This document shows positions 35,351 through 48,525 of a DNA stretch of 64,000 bases, piece after piece. The notes beneath the pieces were generated by a model, which searched no databases, was not told the origin of the DNA, and worked only from the letters and a program-made list of their open reading frames with translations. Numbering within the stretch: the stretch's first letter is position 1; the number at the start of each line of letters is the position of its first letter. Origin of the DNA: Hermatobates lingyangjiaoensis (Eukaryota; Arthropoda; Insecta; Hemiptera; Hermatobatidae); the NCBI GenBank assembly GCA_026182355.1, contig JAPFBL010000314.1, positions 241,001-305,000 on the forward strand, given 5' to 3'. Position numbers and translations under genes: made by a program.

Positions 35351-36050
35351 TGCTTACTGATGATAGTAGTGAAAATTTATTGCATATAAATGTAACAAAT
35401 ATATAATAAACTACTACTTCAGAGGTTAAAAATTAATGATTTTAGAATCAAACTTCGACACAACTGTCAGATAAAATACGAATATTTTAAGGTAATATTA
35501 TAAAGACGTATTCCTTTCATTAATGTTATTTTATGTTAGGTAAATAAATTAAATACTTCAATTTAAAAGTTTTGTTTGTTTTAAATATATTTCATTGTGT
35601 ATATAATTTGAATTGATGTTTTATTTATTCATGTCATAAAATGTATGAATTTTTCTTACTTTGAAATAATTTTTATTTTGCTAAATATACTTACTGCGTA
35701 TATATCTTCAATCATGTTATGGAATACTATATGAAAATGTTGGGTCATATAAGAATCTGTTTCCGTCTTAATAAGAAACAACAATTAAAATTATCCCTGT
35801 TGATCATGTTCAGTGAGTTACTTTCAATAACTATTATTATAATTTGTGAGTGACACGAAGGGTCACGGGTAGTCCAGTAGTAATATAAATGGAAGAAGCC
35901 GTTCGTTCTGAAGCTTGGATGTTTTAATTTTGATCGTGGCTCTAAATTGTTTACGTAGTACATGGAGATCTTCTGCAGTTGACACTAGTGTAGACCAGTC
36001 AGTCTTGTATACGGACCGTGTCGGATACTGCTAAATAACATTATTCAAAA
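35351..36050. other. AT-rich DNA
   Basis: No recognisable gene or element. Confidence 0.4.
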
Positions 36051-36285
36051 GGGGCCAGATTAGCTCAGTAGTTAACTTACTCGACCTCAGAACTTGTATG
36101 TCTGGGGTACGATACCGACCTGGCCCTCGATTTATTTGGGTGGTAGATGAATAAATCTTAAGCATGTCGTCCTTCGAAGAGGGCGTTAAGCCGTTGGTCC
36201 CGAGCCTGTATGATGTTAGGTACTCATTATAGATCCCTACTCTAAACAGACTTGAGTTTTTAGGACTCCCAATGTAGAATCAATC
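36051..36285 (+). repeat. SINE copy, 3' truncated and diverged
   Basis: A tRNA-like head (gattagctcagtagttaac, box B altered to ggtacgatacc), body to cccaatgtagaatc. The 3' hairpin and tail are missing. Confidence 0.75.
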
Positions 36286-37145
36286 TTCATTATATGGTAT
36301 CCCAAAAGGTGTAATATTCGGCCTATATGTGTTCCTTTGTGAGGCACACTGCAACCTAAAGGGTTACCTACTAACTACTGTGCTATTCAAACAATCTGGG
36401 AAAAGGTAAAATTTAGAAAACACAATGTATGTGGATCGTTGATAAGAAAAAGGAACTGTTACCTGTAGAGTATAGTGAATGCGATAGGTTATGACAGTTT
36501 ATGCGATGGGAAGAACAATAAGAAAGTAGACTATATAGAAAAACAAGGTTTTATTAATTTGGAATAGTTGGAAGTCATTTGGCAGTGTTGACCTATTGAA
36601 ATGTAAGCGAAGCTCGTAAACAGTCGCCACTAATAGCAAACATGCTAACCAAGCTAACGAGCACAAATTGTACCTCTGAACGATCGGCTAATTATCCCAA
36701 GGTTAAATGAAATCAGCATGATTAGTCATACCTGCGCACTGACTATGAGACAGGTTGTTTTACTCGATGTTTCATACCGACAGGATATTAATGATTTAAT
36801 CTCAGGAATGCTAATGCTTCTCCGTAAACAAAACTAAAGTCAGTGAGCGATGAATATCAAAATCTCAACTAAATGTCCTGAGAAATATAAATATAAAATG
36901 ACTCAAAGAATAATACACTGGTACATTGAGATACGAGTTTCATCCGTTATAGAGCCGAGCTCGCATCCCAGAAAACTTGTATAGGAAACAATTATTTCCC
37001 ATTAAAATAAAGGAAGTAGGTTTAATTCGTTCCAACCCTTTAAAAAGCTTTTAACCCACTCCATAATAACTCCTGTGACTATTTTATGTACTATACAGTA
37101 CAGTAGATTTGAATGAGAAACACTCTTATAACTAAATATCGAAAA
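36286..37145. other. Unassigned DNA
   Basis: No recognised gene or repeat. Confidence 0.4.
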
Positions 37146-37515
37146 AGGGGCCAGGTTAGCTTAGTGGTTAACGTACTCCCCTCTGGGCTGATAGTCCGGG
37201 GTTCGATACCCACCTGTTTCTCGATTTATTTACGCTGGACTTCGTATTTATTTATAAAGACGGATAATTTATATTATCCGCTGGACTGAGATTTATTTAC
37301 GTACGTCGTCCCTCTGAGAGGACGGTAAGCCGTCGGTCCCTAGCCTGTACGATATCAGGTACTCGTTAAAAATCTTTACTCGAAATGCACATGAGTTAGC
37401 CAACATTTTGGACTCCCAATATAAAATCTTTAGAATTTTTAGATCAAACAAAAAGCCGGTAAACGGCTGACTGTTATCACCCGCTAGGGGATCGGTTTAA
37501 ACAATAAAAAAAATA
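37146..37515 (+). repeat. SINE copy with ~48-bp internal insertion
   Basis: Complete from the tRNA-like head to an A-rich tail near 37500-37512, with the 3' hairpin AGCCG/CGGCT and outer stem. Between cacctgtttctcgatttatt and ctggactgag an extra AT-rich segment (about 37231-37281) includes a partial self-duplication (gctggact twice). A weak flanking match (aaatatc) may be a target duplication. Confidence 0.8.
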
Positions 37516-38254
37516 TCTGAAATAAAATAAATTAGTTTTTAATAAAATGAAAAATGAACACTGTATTGTTACCTTCAAGTAGAATAATGCCAGAGGAGGA
37601 GAGAATAGAGGCAGTAAATGGCAACACTGATGCAGGGGAGGCCTAACGGTACTCTATAAGCATACGCTATTTTTGCACTTTTTAAAAACAAAATTAAAAT
37701 GCACTTCCCTAACATTACATGCTCTTCTTCTTGCACGAGCGGGCCTACTAGCGGGAAATTCTGAACAAAAAGCTGCCGTCTTTCCAGTAACCGCTGAGCA
37801 AGCCAAGCTCCTGTTTCATTTATGCTCGGATTCCGAAAAAACTCATATCTTAAGGGGATCGTATATCTAAACATCTACAGCAGTCAATCAAATACCATAT
37901 GAACATTTTTCGATTTTTAATTAAAACCTCAACTTCAAGCAGAAGAAAGGATTAATTAACAAAAAAACTTTGAATTTTACATTCCTGGACTAACAATGAT
38001 AATCGTATCAAGCCTTCAGGTAACTCGCCTATAATTTACTCACAACTTTATTACCTTCTTAATAACAAGTAAATATAAAATATAAAGGCCATTGTCAATA
38101 ACAGTGCCCAAGTTTAATGTACCTATAAATAATTTTTTTCTAGAATTAGTTTCGAGATTTAAATAACTCAATTAGTTGTAGAAGTAAATTTTAGTTTGAA
38201 ATAATTTAATATGTTTTTATCTAGGTAAATTTGGCTTATAAGAACGCATAGGTT
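37516..38254. other. Unassigned DNA
   Basis: Open frames on both strands between 37575 and 37874 (99 and 65 codons) lie in a GC-balanced stretch but show no domain I recognise. Confidence 0.35.
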
Positions 38255-38420
38255 CGCGGTTGTTGTATTGGCTACCATCAGCTGAAGGCACCAGCTCCCG
38301 TTAGACGATCGATGTTAAACATATCGGGCTCGGTTAGCTCTTGGATGATGACACTGCGTGTTTTGGTCTCCCCGGTAGTGTAACACATGTTACTCCTTGT
38401 GCAGCCTGAAAAATGTTAAG
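38255..38420 (+). repeat. 5S rRNA-like sequence, probable SINE3-type head
   Basis: ctgaaggcacc, cgatcgatgttaaac, tatcgggctcggttag and cttggatgatgacactgcgtg follow the order and spacing of 5S rRNA, including the internal promoter region (box A region and box C; compare GGTTAG, two bases, CTTGGATG). The match is too diverged for a functional 5S gene. It is either an old 5S pseudogene or the head of a 5S-derived SINE; no second copy was found here to decide. Confidence 0.55.
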
Positions 38421-38514
38421 CTCTATAATTTAGATTAGGATGACATGGTCGTTCCATGAGAGGCGCGGAAAAACCATGAACATGACCCTTAATGAAAAAT
38501 CTACATTAGAAGTT

Positions 38515-38775
38515 CTAAATTTTGCCTAACTTAAGTTAATTTAGAGTAGATATCTTTAACGAGTACTTGACATTTACACGCTCGGACCAGGCAGTATAAC
38601 AACCTTTTGGTGGTACGGCTGAGAAACCGGGATAAACAGGGTTAATGTCCTCTCCGATGGAAGATATGTTCGATTTTTTTCAACTCTTGTATGAATAAAT
38701 CGTGGGCCAGATTGGTCCTAGATAAATCGAGATGAGAGTCGAGCATATAAGCAACTGGGCTACCCTGTCCCTTTG
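38515..38775 (-). repeat. Decayed SINE copy
   Basis: On the minus strand: a remnant of the tRNA-like head near 38770-38690, then the body (tgaataaatc, gagaggac, tactcgttaaagat) to the tagaacttc end. Many substitutions; an old copy next to the 5S-like segment. Confidence 0.6.
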
Positions 38776-40729
38776 GTCCTCTATAACACTGGACTTTGAA
38801 GATATACAAGTTTCTTCTCTGATAGCAGCTAGATCATAACCCTAAAAAATATCATTTGTACAGAGTTGCAGAACGTTCAGAGTAATGCACCGCATTCGAG
38901 CCCCTCTTGAATATCGTCAACTCTTTGGTAACGCTCTATTTCTCCTGCCGATTTTACCGCAATAATCGCACTTATACGCAATTGCAGATTCCTTTTTCAC
39001 GCTGAATTAATGTTTCAAGAATAACTCTTTGAATAAATCATGTTTTTTTTATTTTTTTGCCTTCCACGGAAGGTTTATACAATTTGTTGTAACGAGAAAT
39101 AAAAAATAATTTACTTTGACAATAAAGGGTTATTTATCGTGAAATAGGGTTTACCTCTACAGGTAACTCTTGATGAGTATGTTTCTAACACAGATGCTTT
39201 GAGAACAACAGTCAGTTATGTCTGCTGGTAACACTAGTGGTTCCATGTTACCATTTCAAACATTTCAAGACGACTTATGTCAAAACATTGTCAACAACTA
39301 TGTCATCTTAATTCTTCTGATGATAGTTCAAAAGAAAACTAAGAAACTGCAGGCTCTTTCCTCTATTTCATGCTAACTTATATCCTACTAGGTTATGTAT
39401 TAGACTTTGATTTATAAGCTATTAAGCTTACATTAACCCGAATGTTAACTTAACCGTTGAGGTTAGTCATCCTGTCTCTTCCCTTTGATGACGGTTAAAC
39501 CGAAAATTAGAAACTGTACTTGTGTGTTATCACTCTTTACCTATAGATCACTCTGAAATGTTTGTTGCACTTTTTTGGGTCGTTTTCTTGATGATACCAT
39601 CATGAATACACTTGTAAACACTAGTCAAAAAATCTGGAGTGGCCTACACTCTACTTTACTATAAGTAACTTAATGTCAAATTTCTTGAGTATATAAAACA
39701 TAACGTCTCATTTAAGCATAACATAAATATCTAAATGGGATATAATTATTAGCATTGCATTCGTGATTGAAGGACATATCAATTTATAAGCTTATTTTTG
39801 TATATCACAAATAATTTATTATTTGCAAATAATTTCATTAGTATAACTACAGCAGTAATAACATTTTTGAAAAACCAATGTGAACATTTCTTGAAACGAA
39901 ATATTATCCTACAAGAGAACATGGCTATTGTTCAAATAGCCAGTAGATTTCTTACATCCTTTACTTGACATCATTCTACATTGAATATTAAAGTAAAATT
40001 TTCAAATTTAAAACAGTAAAATACCCTTTTTTTCTCTAAAAACATCTTAAACAGCGAAGAAAATGTTGTTTTAAGGTTTGTTAATTAAAGATGTAGGATA
40101 ATTACATTTATTAATCTCTAAACGAAAGATTTCAATTTTGAATTATCTTTTAAATTTTTGGTTTTTAACAGAATTATTATACTGGGAATTTTATGGCTTC
40201 TTAGTATTTAATAAGATCATTTTCCTTCCCCTTTGTCAAATAACATATATACGAATTTATCTGAGTGTGTGTTATCATTTTCCTGCACAATATTATTCCT
40301 CTTACATCTCATATACGTCAAGAAACAATTTAAACTGTTCCTTTATAAAATCAATTTTATCTCAGCGGGTTCGCTCAAAAAATTTCTAAGTCAATGTAAA
40401 CAATGAAAAAAAATATAAAAAAATCGACAAGTATAGCAGGTGATCTCTTACTCTAGGATAAACAAACAGTTTTTATAGCGTTATTGCTCTTTCCCGTAAT
40501 TGAAACTTCATGATTTTTTTTTCATGAATTGCTAATTTTTTGTTCAATTTTTGGTCAAATTTTCATTATTTTTTAACGAGCCGTTTAGCGTCAAAAAAAT
40601 ATTTTCTGAAAACACAAATCGTACTGTAACGCCCTATTAGCGAATGTAATTTTAGAAAAAAATATCTCAACTCATTCTCCATATAATGTTCTATTTATAG
40701 GCATAGTTTCATTCTAGTCCGTCAAACAG
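38776..40729. other. AT-rich DNA with two hammerhead relics
   Basis: 39315-39345 (CTGATGATAGTTC, then aaagaaaac) and 39483-39515 (TTGATGA, extra C, stem GG/CC, GAAA) are single decayed motifs. No gene recognised. Confidence 0.4.
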
Positions 40730-41225
40730 TATGGCTTGTATCACTCTCACAAGGTTTGAGATTGAATTATAAGTCAAAATTTGTACATTTTATTGAAAAA
40801 AAAATATTTCCCGTTGTTTTAAAATTCTGAATATATTTTTCGTTTCTTCCATTTGTAACCTCAAAGATAATTTCAAAATTTCAAAACTCTAGGGTTATCA
40901 GTTTAGGAGAAATAAATGTTTTAAAAAAAAACGGTTTTTGGCAAAAAAAGTGACTTTCCCATCATCCATAATTCTTCCCAAACAATAGGGATCTTCGTCT
41001 AAATGGGGCCCATTTTTGTGTAAAATATCAACTTGATCCATCAAAGATTCTGGACCGTAGCGTGGTAACAAGCTAACACACGCACCCACCCACCCACCCA
41101 CCCACACACACACACACACAGACATCATCGTAAAAACGTCATAAAACGACTTCTGGTACCTCAAAACATGTAATTCCGTCAAAATCTCGAGATCGAATTT
41201 TTTCACGATCACTATACTTTACTTA
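40730..41225 (-). repeat. Possible LINE-like 3' region with (CCCA)n(CA)n
   Basis: A (CCCA)n(CA)n tract at about 41083-41120 sits inside sequence that, on the minus strand, runs attcgatctcgagattttga, then the repeat, then caagttgatattttacac. The layout recalls LINE 3' regions with internal microsatellites, but no coding part is present, so this is tentative. Confidence 0.3.
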
Positions 41226-41883
41226 TAGTAAAGTAAAAAACTAGTCAAAATGATTCGGAAGGGATATTAATAGTTTAAAGTTAGTAACACAACTAAAAAA
41301 AAACACCACTTACATCTTATAATTTCTAATTTTAACCAATAATACAGTTCTTGACGATTTCCAAACCGTAGTTGGGTTAACATTTGGTCTGTCTCTGTAT
41401 GCTATTCTGAAGAAAGTTAAAACGGAAAATTAGAGTCTAGCCGTGTATGTTTTTCCTTTTATTTCTGTTACTTCACTAAATTTCAACTATATGTGTATCT
41501 GGGGTGGTCACTGAAGTCAAACAACATAACTGTTATTCACTCAGCCATCTCACTACCATTGCAAAGTGAGAAGGAAGGGGGAAGGAATATAAGGAAGAAA
41601 AAATAAACGAAAGAACATTAAATAATCGAAAACAATTAATTCCTATAAAAAATTATAATAATGAACTCGAGATAATAAAAAAACAAAATAAAAATGATTA
41701 TGACTTTAACAACAATCATAATCAGCAAAAATAAATAATAATTTTCTAATAAACAAATACAAATAAAATGAAACTTAAAAAAACAAGAACATTGATATAT
41801 AATGAAAATTGTTATAACTAACAAGAAAAGATACTAAGATGAATGTTTTTAAGTTATATAATTAGGCATATATGTATATATAT
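41226..41883. other. AT-rich DNA with one hammerhead relic
   Basis: 41402-41440 (CTGAAGAAAGTT, aaaacggaaaattag) is a decayed motif followed by agagtctagccgtg. The rest is A-rich. No gene. Confidence 0.4.
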
Positions 41884-42058
41884 ATATATGGATTAATTTA
41901 CCACAATGAAAAACAATTTTTTTGAAACAATGCTCTAAGGCCTTTCGTTAACACATCGTCTGAGAGCAAGTGAATCCACTTGCCTTTCGTGTTAACGAAA
42001 GGCCTTAGAGCATTGTTACAAAAAAATTGTTTTTCATTGTGGTAAATTAATCCATCTA
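41884..42058. mobile_element. Family H foldback
   Basis: Arms about 41890-41958 and 41986-42056 (ggattaatttaccacaatga and complement). The left-arm motif at 41931-41968 is described separately. The right arm keeps GAAA, GGCC and AGAGCA but the core half is rearranged. A relative with other arm sequence is at 62745-62945. Confidence 0.75.
41931..41968 (-). ncRNA. hammerhead-like motif, family H
   Basis: On the minus strand: a six-pair stem I (UGCUCU/AGAGCA), core CAGACGA (U4 changed to A), extra U, stem II GU/AC, GAAA, self-complementary GGCC stem III and UU. All helices of a type I hammerhead can be drawn, but the U4 change should impair cleavage. Confidence 0.6.
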
Positions 42059-42124
42059 TTATATCAAGTGTTATTTTGATTATTATTCATATATATATAT
42101 TATATGGTATATTTAACTTTAAAT

Positions 42125-42214
42125 TATACAGAAATTACACAGAAAAACGATAAAACACACACTTACTAATTCAATATTTTTAACTGTTGTTCGTCATCAG
42201 GAGAAGACTATATA
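42125..42214 (-). mobile_element. Decayed hammerhead-element arm
   Basis: On the minus strand CTCCTGATGACGAACAACAG with an intact CUGAUGA, then AAC/GUU stem II and AAAA in place of GAAA. It adjoins the family A foldback that follows, across a TA tract. Confidence 0.45.
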
Positions 42215-42216
42215 TA

Positions 42217-42450
42217 TATATGATCAAACCACAATAAGAAATGGGAAAACACGACTACGATCTTTCAACCGTAAGAAGTGGTCTTCGTCAGAGTCAAAAA
42301 CCCAACGGTTGGGTTTACAAGAGGTCATTGTCAGAATCAACAACTGCTGGGTTCGTCACAGTTGGGTTTTTGACTCTGACAAAGACCGCTTGTTACGGTT
42401 GAAAGATCTTAGTCTTTTTTTTCCCCATTTCATATTGTGGTTTGATCATT
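42217..42450. mobile_element. Family A foldback
   Basis: Arms start gatcaaaccacaataagaaa and end complementarily at 42450. Motifs: 42253-42295 (minus) and 42372-42414 (plus; CUGACAA, G8 lost). The loop carries an extra partial copy (gttgggtttacaagaggtca). Confidence 0.7.
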
Positions 42451-43369
42451 ATGTATATATAAATAGTTCTCATTTGATTAATATTGTTGTGAAATGTGTA
42501 ATTTCTGTCTTGAGTGCTAACACTAGGTCTAATGGATTTTTGTTTGTTTTAAAGTCCCCTTTCTAAGAGGACGAATTCAAATTCAGTATAAATGACAGGT
42601 CATCTTTATAAGGATAGGCTATTTTCAAAATCGTGCATTTTATTTTATTTTTTTTTTTTAATATATAAGCCTTTGTGAAAACTTGTTGCCGGGAGGCGCT
42701 TATAAATTGAAGACATTACAACGACCTTGGAGATCTACCGATTAAGCTTACATATAAGTCGCATCCTCATATTTCCAAGCGTGCAAATCTCTTGAATACG
42801 TAATCCTGTTTACGTAAGCCTTTCAGAATATCTTAGTGATTTATGCATGGCTGTGCTAAGTGATCATAGAGGCTTTAGTAGTCATTTTCTCTTAAATATA
42901 AGACTCATCATAACTCGGTATTAAAGTTATTATTGAAATTATACTTTGCTTGACAATCTCTATGCTCCGTAATTGCTCATGTTTTACTAACATTAGAGGA
43001 GTAAGAAAATAAATTCGACGTTCAGTTTTGAAAGGATATTTAAGTTTATGTGTGTATCATCTCTATTTTGCTTTTACTGTCTCCCTTCGTATGCATACTT
43101 ATGTTTGATTTTGACAGTTCTATATCCATCTGTGTTTGTATCACACTGAATAAACACAATTTGTGTGCCTTGTTTACTTGTCTTGCCCCCAAACCGGTCG
43201 ACTTTTGCACAGAAATTACAAATAATGATTATCTATACAATTAATATATCTGATAAGTTTGTATCTGTCAATCTTACAAAAAAAAATGATAAGGAATCGG
43301 CTATTATCTGGCTGATTCATCCATTTAATTCTCATAAACATTAGTTGTTTATGTTGAATATTAGTAAAG
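42451..43369. other. Unassigned DNA
   Basis: No gene or element recognised. Confidence 0.4.
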
Positions 43370-43640
43370 TAAAAAGCTAATGAAATGATCTCCACATATA
43401 ACATTTTTTGTTGCGTTTTTTCAGTTGTGCCACTGAATTTTTTTTTCAGTTGTACCAGAGACACTCACCGGTAGTTAATGCCTGAAGAAGCACACTACGT
43501 GTTCGAAACGCGTTGTTTGTAGGATTAAATTTTTATATGTGGAGACTACTTCATTAACTTTTTACCCTACAATGAGCAAATACCACATAATAACTGATTG
43601 CACTAGGTTAGATTTATATATTATTTTTACTGGTTTTGAA
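43370..43640. mobile_element. Family D element
   Basis: The left arm is partial (aaaagctaatgaaatgatct, ccacatataa), the right arm complete. The plus-strand motif at 43480-43515 has CUGAAGA, extra A, stem II near GCACAC/GUGUUC, GAAA, CGCG stem III and UU. The outer terminus is ttaccctacaatgagcaaat. Confidence 0.7.
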
Positions 43641-46334
43641 ATCGGAAAATACTATTTATTTGTACAAAAAGAGAAAAAAAGAACTATTGTAAATTGGATT
43701 ACATGTTTTCTTAAAGGGAGTTTGATTAGTGACCATTCTGTATTTTCTATTGAGGTCACGTATTGTAGTAAGTGAAATAAGCGAAGGAGCAGTTTAAATG
43801 ACAAACGGCTGAAGTTCGAACTTTCACTGCTAGACAACTCAAAGCAAAGAATCCCGTTGCCGCAATGTTTTTAAAACGTTTTGTTTTTTTTGCCTACTTC
43901 CGCAAATGTCGTGTTAAGGAGTCTGTCAATAGCTTTACAAGCCACAGCGGTTTGGTTTGCCTGTAGATTTCTTCATAACCCTGTTTAATGGCCTGTTACA
44001 AAACCAATGCAATCTGATACACCGACCAAGGACAAACATCTTCAGAACTCGAGTTCATTAGCACAATTGGGGTCTCTGTTTTGTATTTTAATGAAATACA
44101 TGTGTATTCAGTTGTATTTAGAAATACAATCAAACTATTTCAACCGTCTCTTTAAAATGTTTTCTATTTGAAGACGTCACTGCAGTTATTGACGTTACCT
44201 GAACAAGTTGCCATATATATAGTCTGGATAGTCAATATTAATTTTGGAATCCATAGAGTCCAGTAAGTCGTTCTTGCAAAAGTTATATGTATAAATGATT
44301 ATTGAAAACGACTCAACGAGCTAAAGAAACTAAAACCACAGACAGAAATAAAAAAAAACATCTGCTTTTTAAAACGATTGAAAATTATCATTTTCATGAT
44401 AATAATAATTAGAAAATTATTCACATTCAATAGTTTTATCTATATTAATGCAATAAGAAAACATTTGCGTTGCGCAAAAGTGGGATCTTACAAGAGCTTT
44501 AAGTAGTTCTAAGTTCCAAGTTGGCTATTGGGGGCTTTAAGTATATTTACTCGAAGATACAAAACATTTTCAGTTTTGAACATTAGTTGTTCAAAGTTGC
44601 CTGAAAGGTAGGAACTTTATTATTTAGGTTTTCTGCGAATAGTAACCGTCATCAAAAGAGAAGAGATAGGGACACCAAATGCACTTACGGAACGATCGTA
44701 GATCAACATTGTTGTCACACGTGTTCCTGGTTCAAGGAGAGTAGGACAAAAAAACTAAGAATATGTGAGAAAAGTTAATAATTGAGAAATAATAATAATA
44801 ATTACAATTATATAAAGAGATAAACTTGTTTAAAAGTGTTAGAGATTTTTTATTTTATTTTTTAAATGTATCGTAGAGATATTTTTTACGTAGTTTATAG
44901 GTGATTGCGTACAGTTAACAAAATATGGTTGTGCTTCCTTGCCTATGAGCCTAAAAAGAAATATGATGTGCCTAGCCTGTAGGTGTTGCATACAGTTACG
45001 AAAGTATGGCTGCCTTCCTGGCCTTGAATGCACATACGTACGGTTAGGAAAGTACGTCTGTTTTGCCTGGTGTGTTCTGAAACCACTGTATGCAGCCTTT
45101 AAATGGCTAAACGCGGCATTTGTTGCCTTAGTAGGCTGACTGCATACCGTTAAGACCTATTTATACATAACTTTTCCGAAAATCACCCCAATTATAGACA
45201 CAGTTTATGAAAGTAAAGTGAATTCCTTGTCTTTAAACCAGATATTTCTAAACTACACACTGACTCATTACCTGCTTTTCCCTCTTGAATGGAATAATAC
45301 AATAAGCAATAATTCCACCAGAAGCTACGTCGCCTTTTATTACCTAACGATTTCTTCCCCAGTATTGCTAACAACAGGGAAATGATGAATCGATGGTTTT
45401 TTTTTTGTTCAAAGCTGTTTAATGTTTAGTTTGATCTCCGAACACTTTCCGCCAGTCAATGGCATTGAACTGGTGGCGAAACACAGCTCGAAGAAAGTGT
45501 GCCATTGTTAAGAAAGATGTTTTCACTTTCTTTCAAAAACAACTCATTAAGTATAATAACAGCCTCTTTCTATACAATACTTAAACTTTTTTTTCTAATT
45601 ATGTTAATTAATTTCCGTAATATTCATTTAATTATTTAATTTGAAACGCCTTTTTTGATTCAACCATATAAAATGCACTTTTTAATAGTTTATATATATG
45701 CCTATTATATTCATTGAGTTATTAAATTATTTAATTGTGATGTTTAATTATAAATTGCCTGATTAAGAAATCCTGAGTGGTCTACACTCAATATTGCAAT
45801 AAGCAAGAATATTATCAAAATCATTAACTGTCACCTTGATTAATTAGTTTATTGTAATGTGACTATCTCAATTTTAGCAAATATAATTAAAATGAAAGTC
45901 TTAAAAGTGATTTCAGGTATTATAAATATTTATTTCAATTTATTTCTAATTGTTTATTTTATTTTCTATGATTTATAGTAGTGTATTTATTATATGTAGT
46001 TATTGTCGTATAATAATTATTGAAAACTATTATTGTATGCTGATTATTGATTCCTGACTTCGAAAATGGTATTTCTTTTAATAAATCTCTACAATTATAG
46101 GCACATGAATGCTTATTATTTTAATCAACATTCACCATAGCATCCAATTGCTTTACATAAACCCTAACTTCTTCTGTATTTTGAAGTTAGAGATTATTAC
46201 AATTTGTAAACGTAGTTTCGTTCTACTTTTCTTCAGTTCTGTTAAACTCTTATAGAATCAAACACTAGCTTAGGATAGCTTGCAGTAGAAGAGAACATTG
46301 GCTTTTTGGAATATCACACGATGAACATTCTACA
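43641..46334. other. Unassigned DNA, mostly AT-rich
   Basis: At 44905-45065 a short motif (cagttacgaaagtatggctg and variants cagttaacaaaatatgg, cggttaggaaagtacg) repeats three times at uneven spacing. No gene, SINE or foldback is otherwise recognised over 2.7 kb. Confidence 0.4.
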
Positions 46335-46670
46335 TTGGGAGTCCTACATTTTGCCTCGCTCAAATGTATTTAGATCAGCGAACTTTAACGACTACCTGAT
46401 GTCATATTGTCTCGGAACCTACAGCTTAACGTCTTCCCGACGAACGACGTGCTGAAATTTAGCCGCCCCCCCCCCCCCCCCTCAATCAATAAATCCTATT
46501 CGGTTACTTGCCGTTGCGTCTACAGTGTGCTTGGTTTCCTTTTCTATTTTCTTTTGAAGACGGATTATCCAAAAATTTCAGTTCTGAGTGTTTTTTTTTA
46601 CTCTTTGTGTTACTCTTCTTTGGTTTTGAACTCGTATTGTGTCCAGTTTGGATCGTTTTTCCGGTTTTCA
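46335..46670. repeat. SINE 3' fragment, C-run and family C arm
   Basis: 46335-46465 is a minus-strand SINE piece (gggagtcctacattttgcct to gacgtgctgaaattta). A run of about 18 C follows. 46505-46670 is a plus-strand family C arm (ccgttgcgtctacagtgtgc, then tttgaagacggattatcc) with a degraded motif. Confidence 0.65.
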
Positions 46671-47480
46671 ATTATATTTATGTTATTACAATTTCAGTTT
46701 AGCAGCGATGAATTATAATTTAATAAGAAATACGATTGAGTTGTTCAGTGACTATATGCTTAATGAGTGTTTTATGTTGCAGGTTGGTAGACTCTATACA
46801 TACGGAGATAGGTCTCGAATGGGCGAGACAGCTGACGACCTTGATTTCACCTCCAGTCTACCTTAGGTAATGGTCAACAAACCTCAGTCTAAAGGTCAAT
46901 ACTCAATGTTCTTGCCCAAAAATGCCCAAGCTTTTTTCTTAAAGGGCTAAATTATAAATTGATTTACATATTTTATCGGGCTAAAAAAAATCACTTAAAA
47001 TATAAATTTTATTTAACATTGGAAAAAGAGAGAATTATTGAATAGCATGCATTTACTGAAACAGAAAAAATGAAATTTATTTACTGAAATTGATATCAAT
47101 TTAGCTTTTGCATTGTCTTTCTTATATCATTGTCAATAACTGCATTTGTCGCTGTTGTCTTTATTCAAAAACTGTTAGTGGTGAAATGATCATCACTAAA
47201 TCTATGTCTTTCACCGGTTTTGATGTTTTTTGTGCATGCGAAGAATTATTGGCAACAGAAATTGCTACCCAACTTTAGTTATTAGTTTTCATGACAAAAT
47301 TACTTAAAGTATTGAATTCTTTATTAATGCAACAAGGATATATTTGGTATGATATTATTTAAAACGAGGTAATCCAATTTATTGTACCATAATTTCCAAT
47401 CTTCTGGTAATTTAAAGATGTAAGGTACGGAGGGTATATTATATTAGATTTGAGGAAATAAAAAAACGAATATATTGGCT
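46671..47480. other. Unassigned DNA
   Basis: No recognised gene or repeat. Confidence 0.4.
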
Positions 47481-47481
47481 A

Positions 47482-47733
47482 CAGTGTAGCGTTTTCCAAA
47501 CTGGGAGGCGCTGACTAGTCTAAAGGGAGCCGCAAAACTTAGTCACAGTGAACAATTTTCCAGATTACTGCTTAAGTTTTCTATGTAAAAAATGATTTCC
47601 TCCCTCAGCTGCAATGAAATCCAAATATCGAGCTCGTTTAGTCGTAGAAAAAGAGCTACGAATAGCTATATCGTCACAAACACCAAGATTTGATAAACTT
47701 TCTGCTAATAGACAAGCACATTTATCTCATTAA
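47482..47733 (+). mobile_element. Second hAT relic
   Basis: Begins CAGTGTAGCGTTTTCCAAAC with gggaggcgctgac, the style of hAT terminal repeats, and after a deletion continues into a transposase C-terminus ending at 47733. No matching right-hand inverted repeat was found, so the 3' boundary is unknown. Confidence 0.6.
47614..47733 (+). pseudogene. hAT transposase C-terminal fragment
   Basis: 39 codons ending in TAA: MKSKYRARLVVEKELRIAIS, then a short TPRFDKL segment and an HLSH-type end. The pattern (K-Y-R, L-x-V-E-x-E-L-R-I) matches the hAT dimerisation region, of the ZBED/SCAND3-like kind. It comes from a different hAT lineage than 32193-32351. Catalytic parts are absent. Confidence 0.75.
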
Positions 47734-48525
47734 AAACAATAATAAAATATCGTTTTCCATAAGTTTGTATTATAATTTAAACTGGAGAATGCTTTGACCT
47801 ATGGCATAGGTCCTAAACTATTCCTCACGTTCTCTCCTTCCTAAAATCTTTTTCTCCCTTATCTTTAAAAACAATACTGAAAGCAACATGTATTTTCACA
47901 TCGATGGCAAAACTTACATTCTTTCCACTTTAGTAACGTCAAGAAATCAGATGACCTGAATACAAACACAATAAAAAAATTTTTATTCGCCACATTCGTG
48001 AATTATGGCACCATTCTGAGAAAGTTATAGATTTATGAGTTTGTCTAGAATTGTTATATTATATTTGCCATAATGCTTGAAATTTAATATTAAAATGCAT
48101 CAAGAATGATATTAATGAAAATGTCTTATCTTCTCTTTTTCTACTGCAGAAAAACACAAGAATATGCCAGCACATCTCTTTTACTAAAGTGACTGGCATG
48201 AATAAGAAGAATGTCCCTAGTCAGCAATAAGAGGGCTGATAGTGGCTTTGAACTCAGAGAGTTTTAGCCGCAAATCACCACTTTTTTTCCAAGTCTAGTC
48301 TGTTCTGTCAGAAATGAGTTTGCATGCGATAAAACCACCTTCAACCATGTACCTACTACTTATCAAAACCTTTTCAAATTTTGTTTAATTTTCAACGCAT
48401 TCATGTATTTGTGTTTTTATAAACTCAACTAAGAGCACTTAATATTTCTTTCATTACTTACAATCTGTAATAGTGTGAAATTTACTCATCAAGAGGAATT
48501 TCAAAAATGATATACGTCTCCATGC
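47734..48525. other. Unassigned DNA
   Basis: No gene or repeat recognised. Confidence 0.4.

Noticed and set aside
37575..37874. 99-codon minus-strand frame as a host exon
   Set aside because: No splice-like boundaries examined were convincing and the product matches no family I know.
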